Of a stretch of DNA of 61,625 bases, positions 39,470 to 49,892 are shown one piece after another. Each line of letters begins with the position of its first letter. Position 1 is the first letter of the stretch. The stretch lies in NCBI GenBank assembly GCA_022776305.1, contig JALFIB010000113.1, positions 1 to 61,625 on the forward strand. The letters run 5' to 3'. Both the position numbers and the translations under genes were made by a program. The notes under the pieces are model-generated. The model was given only the letters and a program-made list of their open reading frames with translations, ran no database searches and was not told where the DNA came from. The stretch comes from Lachnospiraceae bacterium (GTDB lineage: Bacteria; Bacillota; Clostridia; Lachnospirales; Lachnospiraceae).

Positions 39470-40498
39470 ATGGCAGAAATAGTACGTGTGGTTGTTGATG
39501 CCATGGGCGGAGACAATGCTCCGGTTGAAATCGTAAAAGGTGCCGTACAGGCTGTGACGAAGCATGAGAACATCCATATCATATTGACGGGCATTGAGGA
39601 TGTGGTACAAAAAGAACTGGCAAAGTATTCATATCCCAAAGATCGGGTCGAAGTAGTGCATACATCAATGGTGATTGAGACTGCAGAACCTCCGGTAGCG
39701 GCTATTCGAAGCAAAAAAGATTCTTCTATAGTAGTAGGGATGATGATGGTCCGCCGCGGAGAGGCAGATGCATTTGTATCTGCAGGCAGTTCAGGGGCGA
39801 TTCTTGTGGGCGGACAGACCATTGTGGGACGCATCAAAGGAATTGAAAGACCGGCCCTTGCTCCCCTTATTCCCACAAAGGATGGGGTAGCTTTATTGAT
39901 CGATTGCGGCGCAAATGTTGATGCCAGATCTTCTCATCTGGTGCAGTTTGCAAAGATGGGCTCCATTTATATGGAAAATGTTCTCGGTATTAAAAATCCA
40001 CGTGTTGGAATTGTAAATATCGGTGCAGAGGAGGAAAAAGGGAACGCTCTTGTAAAAGAGACATTCCCGCTCTTAAAACAATGTAGTGATATTAATTTTA
40101 CAGGCAGTGTGGAAGCCAGGGATATACCGGATGGTGTATGTGATGTGGTTGTCTGTGAGGCATTTGTAGGGAACGTTATTTTAAAACTTTATGAGGGTGT
40201 TGGAGCGACCCTGATCAAGAAGATCAAAGGAAGCATGATGCAGAATCTCAGGTCTAAGATCGGTGCACTGCTTGTGAAGCCTGCACTGAAGAGTACATTA
40301 AAATCCTTTGATGCCACGGAATACGGTGGGGCTCCCCTGTTAGGGTTGAAAGGACTTGTGGTGAAAACACACGGAAGCTCTACGGCAAAAGAAGTGGAAC
40401 ATTCCATTTACCAGTGTGTGCAGTTCAAAGAACAGCACATCAATGAAAAAATCAAAGAACATATCATAATAGAAGATACAAAAAAAGGAGAGAAATGA
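39470..40498 (+). CDS. plsX: Phosphate acyltransferase PlsX
   Basis: VVVDAMGGDNAPVEIVKGAV, GGAPLLGLKGLVVKTHGSS. Confidence 0.97.
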   Translation: MAEIVRVVVDAMGGDNAPVEIVKGAVQAVTKHENIHIILTGIEDVVQKELAKYSYPKDRVEVVHTSMVIETAEPPVAAIRSKKDSSIVVGMMMVRRGEADAFVSAGSSGAILVGGQTIVGRIKGIERPALAPLIPTKDGVALLIDCGANVDARSSHLVQFAKMGSIYMENVLGIKNPRVGIVNIGAEEEKGNALVKETFPLLKQCSDINFTGSVEARDIPDGVCDVVVCEAFVGNVILKLYEGVGATLIKKIKGSMMQNLRSKIGALLVKPALKSTLKSFDATEYGGAPLLGLKGLVVKTHGSSTAKEVEHSIYQCVQFKEQHINEKIKEHIIIEDTKKGEK

Positions 40499-40501
40499 TA
40501 T

Positions 40502-40732
40502 ATGGAATTTGAAAAATTGCAGAACATTATTGCAGAGGTTTTAAATGTGGATGCGGATGAGATTACGCCTGACACTACGTTTGTAGATGATCTGGGAGCT
40601 GATTCGTTAGATGTTTTCCAGATCATCATGGGTATCGAGGAAGAGTTTGATATTGAAATCCCTAATGAAAAGGCAGAAAAGATCGTTTCAGTGGGAGATG
40701 CTGCTGAAGCTATAAGAAATGCAATAGGATAA
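40502..40732 (+). CDS. acpP: Acyl carrier protein
   Basis: [31 protein letters not shown]. Confidence 0.97.
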   Translation: MEFEKLQNIIAEVLNVDADEITPDTTFVDDLGADSLDVFQIIMGIEEEFDIEIPNEKAEKIVSVGDAAEAIRNAIG

Positions 40733-40736
40733 ATGA

Positions 40737-40765
40737 GAGGGGGGCTTATAAAGCCTCCTTTTTAA
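40737..40765 (+). terminator. Attenuator-like hairpin between acpP and rnc
   Basis: GGGGGGCTTataAAGCCTCCTTTTT. Confidence 0.6.
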
Positions 40766-40785
40766 AAGGATGAAAGAGGAAAAAA

Positions 40786-41502
40786 ATGACTGAATTTAAC
40801 CATGAAAAATTAGAAAGTATCATTGGATATACCTTTCATGACCCGGCTATGCTCAGGCAGGCAATGTGCCACAGCTCTTATGCAAATGAACACAGGGCTG
40901 AGATGCTTCATGACAATGAACGCCTTGAGTTTTTGGGAGATGCTGTTTTAGAAGTGATCAGCAGTGATTTCCTGTTCCACCAATATCCAGATATGCCGGA
41001 GGGGAAAATGACGAAGCTGCGTGCCAGTATTGTCTGTGAACCTACTCTGGCTATGTGTGCCAAAGAGATTGGATTAGAAAAGCATCTTCTTCTGGGCAAA
41101 GGAGAGGAACACACGGGAGGAAGATTCCGCAATTCTATTATTTCCGATGCCATGGAGGCTTTGATCGGGGCGATTTACTTAGACGGTGGTTTTGCTAATG
41201 CAAAAGAATTTGTAGAACGTTTTGTCCTGACGGATATTGAACATAAAAAACTCTTTTATGATAGCAAGACTATTTTGCAGGAAATTGTTCAGCGTGATTT
41301 CAAAGAAGAAGAGATCAGTTATGTGATTACGGGAGAAGAAGGGCCGGATCATGCAAAGCGATTTATTGTGGATGTAAGGATCGGTGACCGTACCATGGGA
41401 ACAGGCAGCGGGAGCACAAAGAAAGCAGCTGAGCAAGAAGCCGCGTATCGCGCGATTATTGGATTGAAAGGGAAAAATCAGAATGTATCTGAAAAGTATT
41501 GA
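40786..41502 (+). CDS. rnc: Ribonuclease III
   Basis: HDNERLEFLGDAVLEVISSDFLF, dsRBD GSGSTKKAAEQEAAYRAI. Confidence 0.97.
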   Translation: MTEFNHEKLESIIGYTFHDPAMLRQAMCHSSYANEHRAEMLHDNERLEFLGDAVLEVISSDFLFHQYPDMPEGKMTKLRASIVCEPTLAMCAKEIGLEKHLLLGKGEEHTGGRFRNSIISDAMEALIGAIYLDGGFANAKEFVERFVLTDIEHKKLFYDSKTILQEIVQRDFKEEEISYVITGEEGPDHAKRFIVDVRIGDRTMGTGSGSTKKAAEQEAAYRAIIGLKGKNQNVSEKY

Positions 41503-44500
41503 AGTACACGGATTCAAATCCTTTGCAAATAAAATAGTGTTTCAATTCCACAACGGGATTACGGCTATTGTAGGACCAAACGGAAGCGGTAAGAGCAACG
41601 TGGCCGATGCTGTGCGTTGGGTGCTGGGAGAACAGAGTGCAAAACAGCTGAGGGGCGCAAGCATGCAGGATGTCATATTTGCAGGTACTGAGACCAGAAA
41701 GCCTCTGGGCTACGCTTCTGTCTCCATAACGCTGGATAATTCAGACCACAGGCTTCCTGTTTCTTATGATGAAGTGACGGTGACGAGGCGCGTTTACCGC
41801 TCCGGTGAGAGCGAATACCTGCTGAACGGCACTCAGGTACGTTTAAAAGACATTAATGAAATGTTTTACGACACAGGTATCGGCAAAGAAGGATACTCTA
41901 TTATCGGTCAGGGACAGATTGATAAGATCTTAAACGGTAAACCGGAAGAGCGGCGTGAGCTGTTTGATGAGGCAGCAGGAATCGTTAAGTTTAAAAGGCG
42001 CAAAAATACGGCGCAGAAAAAGCTGGAAGCAGAACGTCAGAACCTTGTCCGCGTAAATGATATTTTGTCTGAATTGACAAGGCAGCTGGGACCATTGGAA
42101 AAACAAGCCCAGACGGCAAAGATTTATTTACAGAAGAGGGACGAGCTGAAGCGTTATGATGTGAACCTTTTCCTTTTGGAGTTTGAACGGTTAAAACGTG
42201 AATTGCAGGAAGTTGAGGAAAAACAGCAGCTTGCCCAGAACCAGCTGGAGGAGACGAAAGCAGAGTACGAAAAAGCAAAAGAGGAATACGAAGAGATAGA
42301 AGCACAGCTGGAAAAGCTGGATGTGACCCTGCAAGAAAAACGCGATGAAGTTTCTCAGGGAAAGATCCGAAGGACCCAATTTGAAAATCAGATCCAGCTG
42401 TTGGGAGAGCAGATCAACACAGCAAAAACAAGTGATGAACATCTACAGTCACGGATCCGTTCCATTCGCCAGCAGATCGAAGAGCATGAAACACAGGAAA
42501 ACCGGGAAAAGGAAGAACTAGCCGGACTTACTACGCGTCTTCAGGAGGTTTCCCAAAAAGAAAAAGAGGCAGACTGCACAGTATCAGATATACGATCTGA
42601 GATAGGAAGATTGGAGCAGGCAGTCGAGAAGGGAAAGGGCAGCATTATTGAGCTCCTAAACCAGAGGGCTACGGTAAAGGGCCGGATGCAGCGTTACGGT
42701 GCTATGCTGGAGCAGGCCCAGATAAGAAAGGCCCAGCTGTCACAAGAAGCTTTGAAGCTGAAAAGTGAAAAAGCAGAGCAGGAAGTGATCTGCCAGGAAG
42801 TGGAAAGCGAATATAATGAAATTACAGCCCGCATTGAGAAACTGACGGAGCAAAGTGATAAAGTGAATGAGACACTTGCCACGGTCCAGCAGCAGCTTCA
42901 GCAGTACAACAGGCAGATCGAACAGCAACAGACAGAATACCACAGGGAATCCTCACGGCTGGAATCCTTAAAAAACATTGCAGAGCGGTATGACGGGTAT
43001 GGCAACAGCATCCGCCGTATTATGGAGCAAAAAGACCATGATCCGGGAATACTTGGTGTGGTAGCGGATATCATTAAAGTAGGAAAAGAATACGAAACTG
43101 CCATTGAGACTGCCCTTGGAGGCAGTATCCAGAATATCGTGACAGATACGGAAGAGACGGCCAAGAAACAGATTGAATTTTTAAAGAGAAATAAATTCGG
43201 AAGGGCTACTTTCCTGCCCCTCTCAGGAATCACAGGCAAAGGTAACTTTTCCACCCCGCAGGCTTTAAAAGAGCAGGGAGTGATCGGTCTGGCTAGTGAA
43301 CTGGTAAGTGCAGACCAAAAATATTCCGGGCTGATCCAGTCACTTCTTGGGAAAACTGTGGTGGTCGACCATGTGGACAACGCGATTTCCCTTGCAAGAA
43401 AGTACCGCCATTCTCTAAGGATCGTAACTACTGATGGAGAATTGATGAGTCCAGGCGGTTCCATGAGCGGAGGAGCATTTAAAAACTCAAGCAATCTTCT
43501 GGGAAGACGCCGTGAGATTGAAGAACTGGAAGGACAGGTGGCAAAACGAAAAGCCGCTCTCCTTGACCTGCAGAAAAAAATCGATGAATGCCGCATCAAC
43601 AGGAATGGGCTGCGGGATGAGGTTGTAAAACTAAAGGATGAACTGCAGACAGAGTACTTGAAGCAGAATACGGCTAAAATGCGTTTAAACGAATTAAACG
43701 AAAAGAACGGAAGCACGGATCAAGGTTATCGACGCATTCAGTCTGAGGCTGCGGAGATTGACCAGCAGATCAAAGAAATAAAGGAGAAGCAGTCCGAAGA
43801 GCAGCAGGAGCTGCAACAGTCTGAGAAAACAGAACATGAGACAGAACAAGAGATTTTAGAGAGACAAAAGGAACTGGAAGAAAAACGGAAAGAGGAACAG
43901 TCTGCTCTTTCAAACACAGAAGAAGTCCATCTGGAAATATCCCAGCTTGGCCAGAAGCTGCAGTTTATCCGCCAGAATATGGACCGCATTAAGCAAGAAA
44001 AAGACCAGCTTTTACAAGACCAGCAGCAATTTGAGGCAGATATTACAGATGCTTTAAAGAGCGTAGGGGAGAAAGAATCACAGATCGCAAAGATCAAAGA
44101 AACGCTTTTGGAAGCAGAAAAAACAGAAGCCTTGATGCAGGAAGAGATAGAAGCCCTGTCAAAAGAGCGGGAAGAGAAAAATGTGGTCCATAAGAAGTTC
44201 TTTGCAAGCCGGGAAGAACTCTCGGAGCGTATCAGCTTGATCGATCGGGAGAATTTCAGGCTTACCTCCCAAATGGAGAAGATGGAGGAACAAAAAGAAC
44301 ATCTGATCAATTATATGTGGGAAGAGTATGGGCTGACATTTAGCGGCGCGCAAGAATTAAGAGAAGAGGAATGTGGCAGCGCTGCATCATTAAAGAAAAA
44401 TATTTCCAATTTAAAGAGTGAGATAAAAGCCCTTGGGAATGTAAATGTCAACGCAATTGAGGATTACAAAGAGCTTTCTGAGCGTCATACCTTCCTTTCT

Positions 44501-45043
44501 GCCCAGCATGAGGACTTGATTAAAGCAGAGGAAGCCTTGATGAAGATCATTGAGGAGCTGGACAATGGTATGAGGATCCAGTTTAAAGAGCAGTTTGCAA
44601 GGATACAGACAGAATTCGACAAAGCATTTAAACAGCTTTTCGGAGGCGGAAGGGGAACTTTGGAACTGGTGGAGGATGAAGACATTCTGGATGCAGGTAT
44701 CCGGATCATAGCCCAGCCGCCTGGTAAAAAGCTTCAGAATATGATGCAGCTTTCCGGAGGGGAAAAATCCCTGACTGCCATTGCCCTTCTTTTTGCGATC
44801 CAAAACCTGAAACCATCGCCGTTCTGCCTCTTGGACGAGATTGAAGCTGCGCTGGATGAGAGCAACGTGGACCGCTATGCCGGATATCTCCATAAGTTGA
44901 CAAAAAATACACAATTTATTATTATTACACATAGAAGAGGGACCATGTCGGCGGCAGACCGGTTGTATGGAATCACCATGCAGGAAAAAGGCGTGTCGGC
45001 ACTTGTATCGGTAAACCTCATTGAAAATGACTTAGATGAATGA
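41483..45043 (+). CDS. smc: Chromosome segregation protein SMC
   Basis: 1186 aa; [51 protein letters not shown]; hinge; [18 protein letters not shown]; overlaps rnc by 20 nt. Confidence 0.98.
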   Translation: MYLKSIEVHGFKSFANKIVFQFHNGITAIVGPNGSGKSNVADAVRWVLGEQSAKQLRGASMQDVIFAGTETRKPLGYASVSITLDNSDHRLPVSYDEVTVTRRVYRSGESEYLLNGTQVRLKDINEMFYDTGIGKEGYSIIGQGQIDKILNGKPEERRELFDEAAGIVKFKRRKNTAQKKLEAERQNLVRVNDILSELTRQLGPLEKQAQTAKIYLQKRDELKRYDVNLFLLEFERLKRELQEVEEKQQLAQNQLEETKAEYEKAKEEYEEIEAQLEKLDVTLQEKRDEVSQGKIRRTQFENQIQLLGEQINTAKTSDEHLQSRIRSIRQQIEEHETQENREKEELAGLTTRLQEVSQKEKEADCTVSDIRSEIGRLEQAVEKGKGSIIELLNQRATVKGRMQRYGAMLEQAQIRKAQLSQEALKLKSEKAEQEVICQEVESEYNEITARIEKLTEQSDKVNETLATVQQQLQQYNRQIEQQQTEYHRESSRLESLKNIAERYDGYGNSIRRIMEQKDHDPGILGVVADIIKVGKEYETAIETALGGSIQNIVTDTEETAKKQIEFLKRNKFGRATFLPLSGITGKGNFSTPQALKEQGVIGLASELVSADQKYSGLIQSLLGKTVVVDHVDNAISLARKYRHSLRIVTTDGELMSPGGSMSGGAFKNSSNLLGRRREIEELEGQVAKRKAALLDLQKKIDECRINRNGLRDEVVKLKDELQTEYLKQNTAKMRLNELNEKNGSTDQGYRRIQSEAAEIDQQIKEIKEKQSEEQQELQQSEKTEHETEQEILERQKELEEKRKEEQSALSNTEEVHLEISQLGQKLQFIRQNMDRIKQEKDQLLQDQQQFEADITDALKSVGEKESQIAKIKETLLEAEKTEALMQEEIEALSKEREEKNVVHKKFFASREELSERISLIDRENFRLTSQMEKMEEQKEHLINYMWEEYGLTFSGAQELREEECGSAASLKKNISNLKSEIKALGNVNVNAIEDYKELSERHTFLSAQHEDLIKAEEALMKIIEELDNGMRIQFKEQFARIQTEFDKAFKQLFGGGRGTLELVEDEDILDAGIRIIAQPPGKKLQNMMQLSGGEKSLTAIALLFAIQNLKPSPFCLLDEIEAALDESNVDRYAGYLHKLTKNTQFIIITHRRGTMSAADRLYGITMQEKGVSALVSVNLIENDLDE

Positions 45044-45063
45044 CCGGATTGGAGCGTGATGTT

Positions 45064-45996
45064 ATGGAAGAAAAAAAAGGATTTTTTAAACGTCTGGTAG
45101 CCGGATTGGCGAAAACACGTGACAATATTGTCTCTGGGATTGACGCGATTTTTAATGGCTTCTCCAACATTGACGATGACTTTTATGATGAGATCGAAGA
45201 GATCCTTGTCATGGGAGATATTGGAATAAACGCCACAACGGCAATTCTGGACAACCTGAAAGAAAAGGTAAAGGAACAAAATATCAAGGAACCCGCTGAA
45301 TGCAAACAGCTTCTGATCGACAGTATCAAGAAACAGATGGATGTGGGCGAGACTGCATATGAATTTGAAAAACGCAAGTCGGTGGTCCTTGTGATCGGCG
45401 TGAACGGTGTAGGAAAAACCACAAGCGTAGGGAAACTTGCCGGAAAACTGAAAGATCAGGGTAAAAAGGTTGTACTTGCAGCTGCAGATACATTCCGTGC
45501 AGCGGCTGGAGAACAGCTTACGGAATGGGCACACCGTGCTAATGTGGATGTGATCGGAGGTCAGGAAGGTTCCGATCCGGCGTCTGTAGTATACGATGCC
45601 ATTATGGCAGCAAAAGCAAGAAATGCGGATGTGCTTCTTTGCGATACAGCAGGGCGCCTTCACAACAAAAAGAATCTGATGAACGAGCTGGGAAAGATCA
45701 ACCGTGTGATCGAGCGGGAATACCCGGAAGCATTCCGGGAAACCCTTGTGGTGCTGGACGGGACAACGGGACAGAATGCCCTTGCCCAGGCCAGAGAATT
45801 CAAAGCAGTGACGGATATTACAGGCATTATCCTGACGAAGCTGGACGGTACCGCAAAGGGCGGTATTGCTGTGGCAATCCAATCGGAGCTTGGTATTCCG
45901 GTAAAATATATTGGTGTGGGCGAGTCCATCGACGACTTGCAGAAGTTTGATGCGGACCAGTTTGTAAACGCCTTATTTGACGTAAAAGAAAAGTAA
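45064..45996 (+). CDS. ftsY: Signal recognition particle receptor FtsY
   Basis: VLVIGVNGVGKTTSVGKLAGKL, AADTFRAAAGEQL, DTAGRLHNKKNLMNEL; ORF track start 45040, likely start MEEKKGFF. Confidence 0.96.
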   Translation: MEEKKGFFKRLVAGLAKTRDNIVSGIDAIFNGFSNIDDDFYDEIEEILVMGDIGINATTAILDNLKEKVKEQNIKEPAECKQLLIDSIKKQMDVGETAYEFEKRKSVVLVIGVNGVGKTTSVGKLAGKLKDQGKKVVLAAADTFRAAAGEQLTEWAHRANVDVIGGQEGSDPASVVYDAIMAAKARNADVLLCDTAGRLHNKKNLMNELGKINRVIEREYPEAFRETLVVLDGTTGQNALAQAREFKAVTDITGIILTKLDGTAKGGIAVAIQSELGIPVKYIGVGESIDDLQKFDADQFVNALFDVKEK

Positions 45997-46006
45997 TCGT
46001 TATATT

Positions 46007-46083
46007 GGCTGTATTGGCATATGCCTGAGAAATAGGTTATTGGGATGTAAAAATACAATAGGCATGCATGGCAAGGGACAGCC
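46007..46083 (+). repeat. Imperfect long inverted repeat between ftsY and ilvA
   Basis: GGCTGTaTTGGCATATGCCT ... AGGCATGCATGGCAAgggACAGCC. Confidence 0.55.
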
Positions 46084-46110
46084 ATAGACAGATAGGAAGG
46101 ACAGACTACA

Positions 46111-47328
46111 ATGGACATGTTAACATTAGAAGCATTTGAAGAAGCTTCCGAGTGCGTGAAGCGTGTAACACAGGAGACGAAGCTGATCTACAGCGAATAC
46201 TTAAGCGCTCAGACTGGGAACAAGGTGTATTTGAAGCCTGAAAACATGCAGGTAACCGGCGCTTACAAGATCCGCGGTGCTTTTTATAAGATCAGTACGT
46301 TGTCAGAGGAAGACCGCCAGAAAGGCCTGATCACTGCATCAGCCGGCAACCACGCTCAGGGGGTTGCCTATGCAGCGAAAGCATTTGGATGCAAGGCAGT
46401 GATCGTGATGCCGGCGACCACACCGCTGATCAAAGTGAACCGTACAAAGAGTTATGGCGCAGAGGTGGTGCTCCACGGCGGCGTGTATGATGAGGCCTGT
46501 GAGTATGCGTATAAGCTTGCAGAAGAAAACGGTTACACCTTCATTCATCCTTTTGACGATCCTGCAGTTGCAACGGGTCAGGGAACTATCGCCATGGAGA
46601 TCATCAAAGAGCTTCCTCTTGTGGACTACATTCTTGTGCCCATCGGTGGCGGCGGGTTAGCCACAGGAGTGTCCACCCTCGCAAAATTGTTGAATCCAAA
46701 GATTAAGGTGATCGGCGTGGAGCCGGAAGAGGCAGCCTGTATGAAAGCATCTCTGGAGGCAGGAAAAGTAGTTACGCTGCCAAGCGCAAATACCATTGCA
46801 GACGGTACTGCAGTGAAGACTCCGGGAGCCAATATTTTCCCATATATCCAAAAGAATATTGACGATATCATTACAGTCAGCGATGATGAGCTGATCGTAG
46901 CCTTCCTTGATATGGTAGAAAACCATAAGATCATTGTGGAGAATTCCGGTCTTTTGACCGTAGCTGCATTAAAACATCTTGACGTTAAAAATAAAAAAGT
47001 TGTCTCTGTTTTAAGTGGCGGCAATATGGATGTGATCACGATGTCTTCTGTGGTCCAGCATGGACTGATCCAGAGAGACAGGATCTTTACGATTTCGGTA
47101 CTTCTTCCGGATCGCCCGGGTGAGCTGGTGCGTGTGGCATCCGTCATTGCCGAGGAGCAGGGAAATGTGATCCGTCTGGACCATAACCAGTTTGTAAGTA
47201 CCAATCGAAATGCAGCAGTGGAGCTTACCATCACGCTGGAAGCATTCGGAACTGACCATAAGGCACGCATCATAAAAGCATTGGAAGACCATGGGTATAC
47301 ACCGGTACTGAAGACGGCGAATCTGTAA
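46111..47328 (+). CDS. ilvA: Threonine ammonia-lyase with C-terminal ACT domain
   Basis: 405 aa; KPENMQVTGAYKIRGAFYKI, ASAGNHAQGVAYAA, IGGGGLATGVSTL, ACT VLLPDRPGELVRVASVIAEEQGNV. Confidence 0.94.
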   Translation: MDMLTLEAFEEASECVKRVTQETKLIYSEYLSAQTGNKVYLKPENMQVTGAYKIRGAFYKISTLSEEDRQKGLITASAGNHAQGVAYAAKAFGCKAVIVMPATTPLIKVNRTKSYGAEVVLHGGVYDEACEYAYKLAEENGYTFIHPFDDPAVATGQGTIAMEIIKELPLVDYILVPIGGGGLATGVSTLAKLLNPKIKVIGVEPEEAACMKASLEAGKVVTLPSANTIADGTAVKTPGANIFPYIQKNIDDIITVSDDELIVAFLDMVENHKIIVENSGLLTVAALKHLDVKNKKVVSVLSGGNMDVITMSSVVQHGLIQRDRIFTISVLLPDRPGELVRVASVIAEEQGNVIRLDHNQFVSTNRNAAVELTITLEAFGTDHKARIIKALEDHGYTPVLKTANL

Positions 47329-47362
47329 GATGGATGGATTGCCAGTTAGGCAAAAAAGTTTT

Positions 47363-47404
47363 GCATAGGTGTCAATAAAAAATACTTGACACCTATGCTT
47401 TTTT
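47363..47404 (+). terminator. Intrinsic terminator after ilvA (3' arm overlaps a promoter -35)
   Basis: GCATAGGTGTCAA-taaaaaatac-TTGACACCTATGCTTTTTT. Confidence 0.92.
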
Positions 47405-47414
47405 CGTATATGAT
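47386..47414 (+). promoter_or_regulatory. Predicted sigma-A promoter embedded in the ilvA terminator
   Basis: TTGACA-17 nt-TATGAT. Confidence 0.7.
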
Positions 47415-47430
47415 AGCAAAGGTGATGGAC

Positions 47431-47775
47431 ATGGATGAGGTTTTAAAGCAATCGCTGTTGTTTGATTTTTACGGCGAACTGCTAACGGAACACCAGAGGA
47501 ATGTATACGAAGAGGTTGTGCAGAACGATCTGTCCTATTCAGAAGCGGCAGAGGCGTTTGGGGTGAGCCGGCAGGGGATACACGAGATTGTAAAGCGATG
47601 CAACAAGATGCTGGAGGGATACGAGCAAAAGCTCCACCTTGTAGAGAAGTTTGTGAGGATCCGTGAGAGCGTGAAAGAGATTCAGACATTGTCCGGACAG
47701 TATGAAGGGATTGACAAAGAGGTGCTGGCGAAAGAGGTGCTTAGCATTTCGGAGAAGATTTTAGAGGAGTTGTAA
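47431..47775 (+). CDS. YlxM-family putative DNA-binding protein
   Basis: MDEVLKQSLLFDFYGELLTEHQRNVYEEVVQNDLSYSEAAEAFGVSRQGIHEIVKRCNKMLEGYE; precedes ffh; ORF-track start 47386 is inside the terminator/promoter. Confidence 0.9.
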   Translation: MDEVLKQSLLFDFYGELLTEHQRNVYEEVVQNDLSYSEAAEAFGVSRQGIHEIVKRCNKMLEGYEQKLHLVEKFVRIRESVKEIQTLSGQYEGIDKEVLAKEVLSISEKILEEL

Positions 47776-47776
47776 T

Positions 47777-49126
47777 ATGGCTTTTGAAAGCTTATCGGAA
47801 AAGCTGCAGAATGTATTCAAAAACCTGCGCAGCAAAGGGCGGCTGACCGAGGCGGATGTCAAGACGGCGCTTCGCGAAGTAAAAATGGCTCTTCTGGAAG
47901 CAGATGTAAGCTTCAAGGTTGTAAAGCAGTTTATTAAATCTGTACAGGAAAAAGCAGTAGGACAGGATGTTATGAATGGCTTGAATCCCGGACAGATGGT
48001 CATAAAGATTGTAAATGATGAACTGGTTGCACTGATGGGCTCTGAGACCACAGAGATCGCTTTAAAGCCCGGCGCGGAGATCACAGTGATCATGATGGCA
48101 GGCCTTCAAGGTGCAGGTAAGACTACGACGGCAGCAAAGCTTGCCGGAAAGTTCAAGTCAAAAGGGCGTAAGCCGCTGCTTGTGGCATGCGATGTCTACC
48201 GTCCTGCAGCCATCAAACAGCTGCAGGTAAATGGGGAAAAGCAAGGAGTTGAGGTGTTTTCCCTCGGTGACAAAGTGAGCCCTGTGGAAATTGCAAAAGC
48301 AGCTGTCTCACACGCAAAAAAGAATAATTTCAATACAGTTATGCTGGATACAGCAGGACGTCTTCATGTTGATGAAGATATGATGCATGAACTTCAGGAG
48401 ATAAAAGAAAAGGTGGGCGTAGACCAGACGATCTTGGTGGTGGACGCCATGACTGGACAGGATGCAGTGAATGTTGCATCCATGTTTGAGGAAAAGATCG
48501 GTATCGACGGTGTGATTCTCACAAAGCTTGACGGAGACACAAGAGGCGGTGCTGCACTTTCTATTAAAGCCACATGCGGTAAGCCGATCTTATACGCCGG
48601 CATGGGAGAGAAACTCTCAGATCTGGAGCAGTTCTATCCGGATCGTATGGCATCCAGAATCCTCGGAATGGGCGATGTGCTGACACTCATTGAGAAAGCA
48701 CAAGAATCCATAGATGAAGAAAAAGCGAAATCTATGGAACAGAAGCTCCGCAAAGCACAGTTTGGCTTTGACGATTATCTGGAGAGCATGAAGCAGATGA
48801 AAAACATGGGTGGAATTTCCAGTGTACTCGGCATGATGCCAGGCATGGGCGGAGCCCAGATGAAACAGCTGGAAGATGCCATAGATGAAAAGAAGATGAA
48901 CCAGATCGAGGCCATCATCCTTTCTATGACTCCTAAGGAGCGTTCCAATCCGGAAGTGCTGAACCTTTCAAGAAAACGAAGGATAGCCGCCGGTGCAGGA
49001 GTCGACATCAGTGAAGTAAATAAATTGGTGAAGCAGTTTGAACAGGGACGCAAGATGATGAAGCAATACTCCGGTATGCTCGGAGGCAAAGTAGGTAAAA
49101 GAGGTAAGTTTAAACTTCCCTTTTAA
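47777..49126 (+). CDS. ffh: Signal recognition particle protein Ffh
   Basis: MMAGLQGAGKTTTAAKLAGKF, DTAGRLHVDEDMM, C-terminal Met-rich M domain. Confidence 0.98.
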   Translation: MAFESLSEKLQNVFKNLRSKGRLTEADVKTALREVKMALLEADVSFKVVKQFIKSVQEKAVGQDVMNGLNPGQMVIKIVNDELVALMGSETTEIALKPGAEITVIMMAGLQGAGKTTTAAKLAGKFKSKGRKPLLVACDVYRPAAIKQLQVNGEKQGVEVFSLGDKVSPVEIAKAAVSHAKKNNFNTVMLDTAGRLHVDEDMMHELQEIKEKVGVDQTILVVDAMTGQDAVNVASMFEEKIGIDGVILTKLDGDTRGGAALSIKATCGKPILYAGMGEKLSDLEQFYPDRMASRILGMGDVLTLIEKAQESIDEEKAKSMEQKLRKAQFGFDDYLESMKQMKNMGGISSVLGMMPGMGGAQMKQLEDAIDEKKMNQIEAIILSMTPKERSNPEVLNLSRKRRIAAGAGVDISEVNKLVKQFEQGRKMMKQYSGMLGGKVGKRGKFKLPF

Positions 49127-49165
49127 CAAATATAGTTCATTATTTTTTAAGGAGGTGAAATTACA

Positions 49166-49411
49166 ATGGCAGTAAAGATTAGACTTAGAAGAATGGGTCA
49201 GAAGAAGGCACCTTTCTATAGAATCGTTGTAGCTGATTCCAGATCACCGAGAGATGGAAGATGTATCGAGGAGATCGGTACTTACAATCCGAACACAGAT
49301 CCGAGTGAGTTCAAGATTAACGAGGAGTTGGCTAAGAAGTGGCTTGCAAACGGCGCTCAGCCGACAGAGGTTGTCAGCAAACTCTTCAAGGTAGCTGGTA
49401 TCGAGAAGTAA
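49166..49411 (+). CDS. rpsP: Ribosomal protein S16
   Basis: [42 protein letters not shown]. Confidence 0.98.
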   Translation: MAVKIRLRRMGQKKAPFYRIVVADSRSPRDGRCIEEIGTYNPNTDPSEFKINEELAKKWLANGAQPTEVVSKLFKVAGIEK

Positions 49412-49427
49412 GATAGAGGTGAGCTGA

Positions 49428-49658
49428 ATGAAAGATTTAGTTGAAGTAATTGCAAAGTCTCTAGTCGAAAATCCAGACGAAGTAGTTGTTACTGAGAAGG
49501 AAAGCGGAAAAGCTCTCGTATTAGAGTTGAAGGTCGCACCTTCCGATATGGGCAAGGTGATTGGCAAGCAAGGACGGATCGCAAAGGCTATCCGCTCCGT
49601 TGTAAAAGCTGCAGCATCCAAAGAAGACAAAAAGGTGATTGTAGATATTTTACAGTAG
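49428..49658 (+). CDS. khpA: KH-domain RNA-binding protein (YlqC/KhpA)
   Basis: 76 aa; VAPSDMGKVIGKQGRIAKAIRSVVKAAA. Confidence 0.94.
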   Translation: MKDLVEVIAKSLVENPDEVVVTEKESGKALVLELKVAPSDMGKVIGKQGRIAKAIRSVVKAAASKEDKKVIVDILQ

Positions 49659-49691
49659 CAGTTCCAAACGGCAGCAGGCTGGGGAGACCTG

Positions 49692-49842
49692 GCAGCCACA
49701 GACAAAGCTGTGCATGCAGCGTATGATACCATACAAGTCTGTGGCCTGCAGTTTTGAACTGTATTTTTTTACCGTTCACAGCCGAGCGAAATTTCATAAA
49801 ACAAGTGTGAAATGCAAAGCATTCTGGTGGTTGGCTCTGAAC
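49692..49842 (+). ncRNA. Candidate structured RNA/leader between khpA and rimM
   Basis: Three independent inverted repeats plus a terminator-like hairpin with T7 in a 234-nt non-coding gap of an otherwise tight operon. Confidence 0.4.
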
Positions 49843-49892
49843 AGTCACCTTGCTGCATTGAAACAAAAAACATCTATGTATTTGGAGGACAT

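Noticed and set aside
42898-43716. 272-aa minus-strand ORF antisense to smc
   Set aside because: Ser/Arg/Phe-rich shadow of a coiled-coil coding region; codon-composition artefact
44875-45882. 335-aa minus-strand ORF antisense to smc/ftsY
   Set aside because: Opposite strand fully explained by ftsY with clear GTPase motifs; antisense translation is His/Cys/Phe-rich with no recognisable domain
47386-47430. ORF-track N-terminal extension of YlxM (MTPMLFSYMIAKVMD...)
   Set aside because: Encoded by the ilvA terminator arm and promoter, upstream of the predicted TSS
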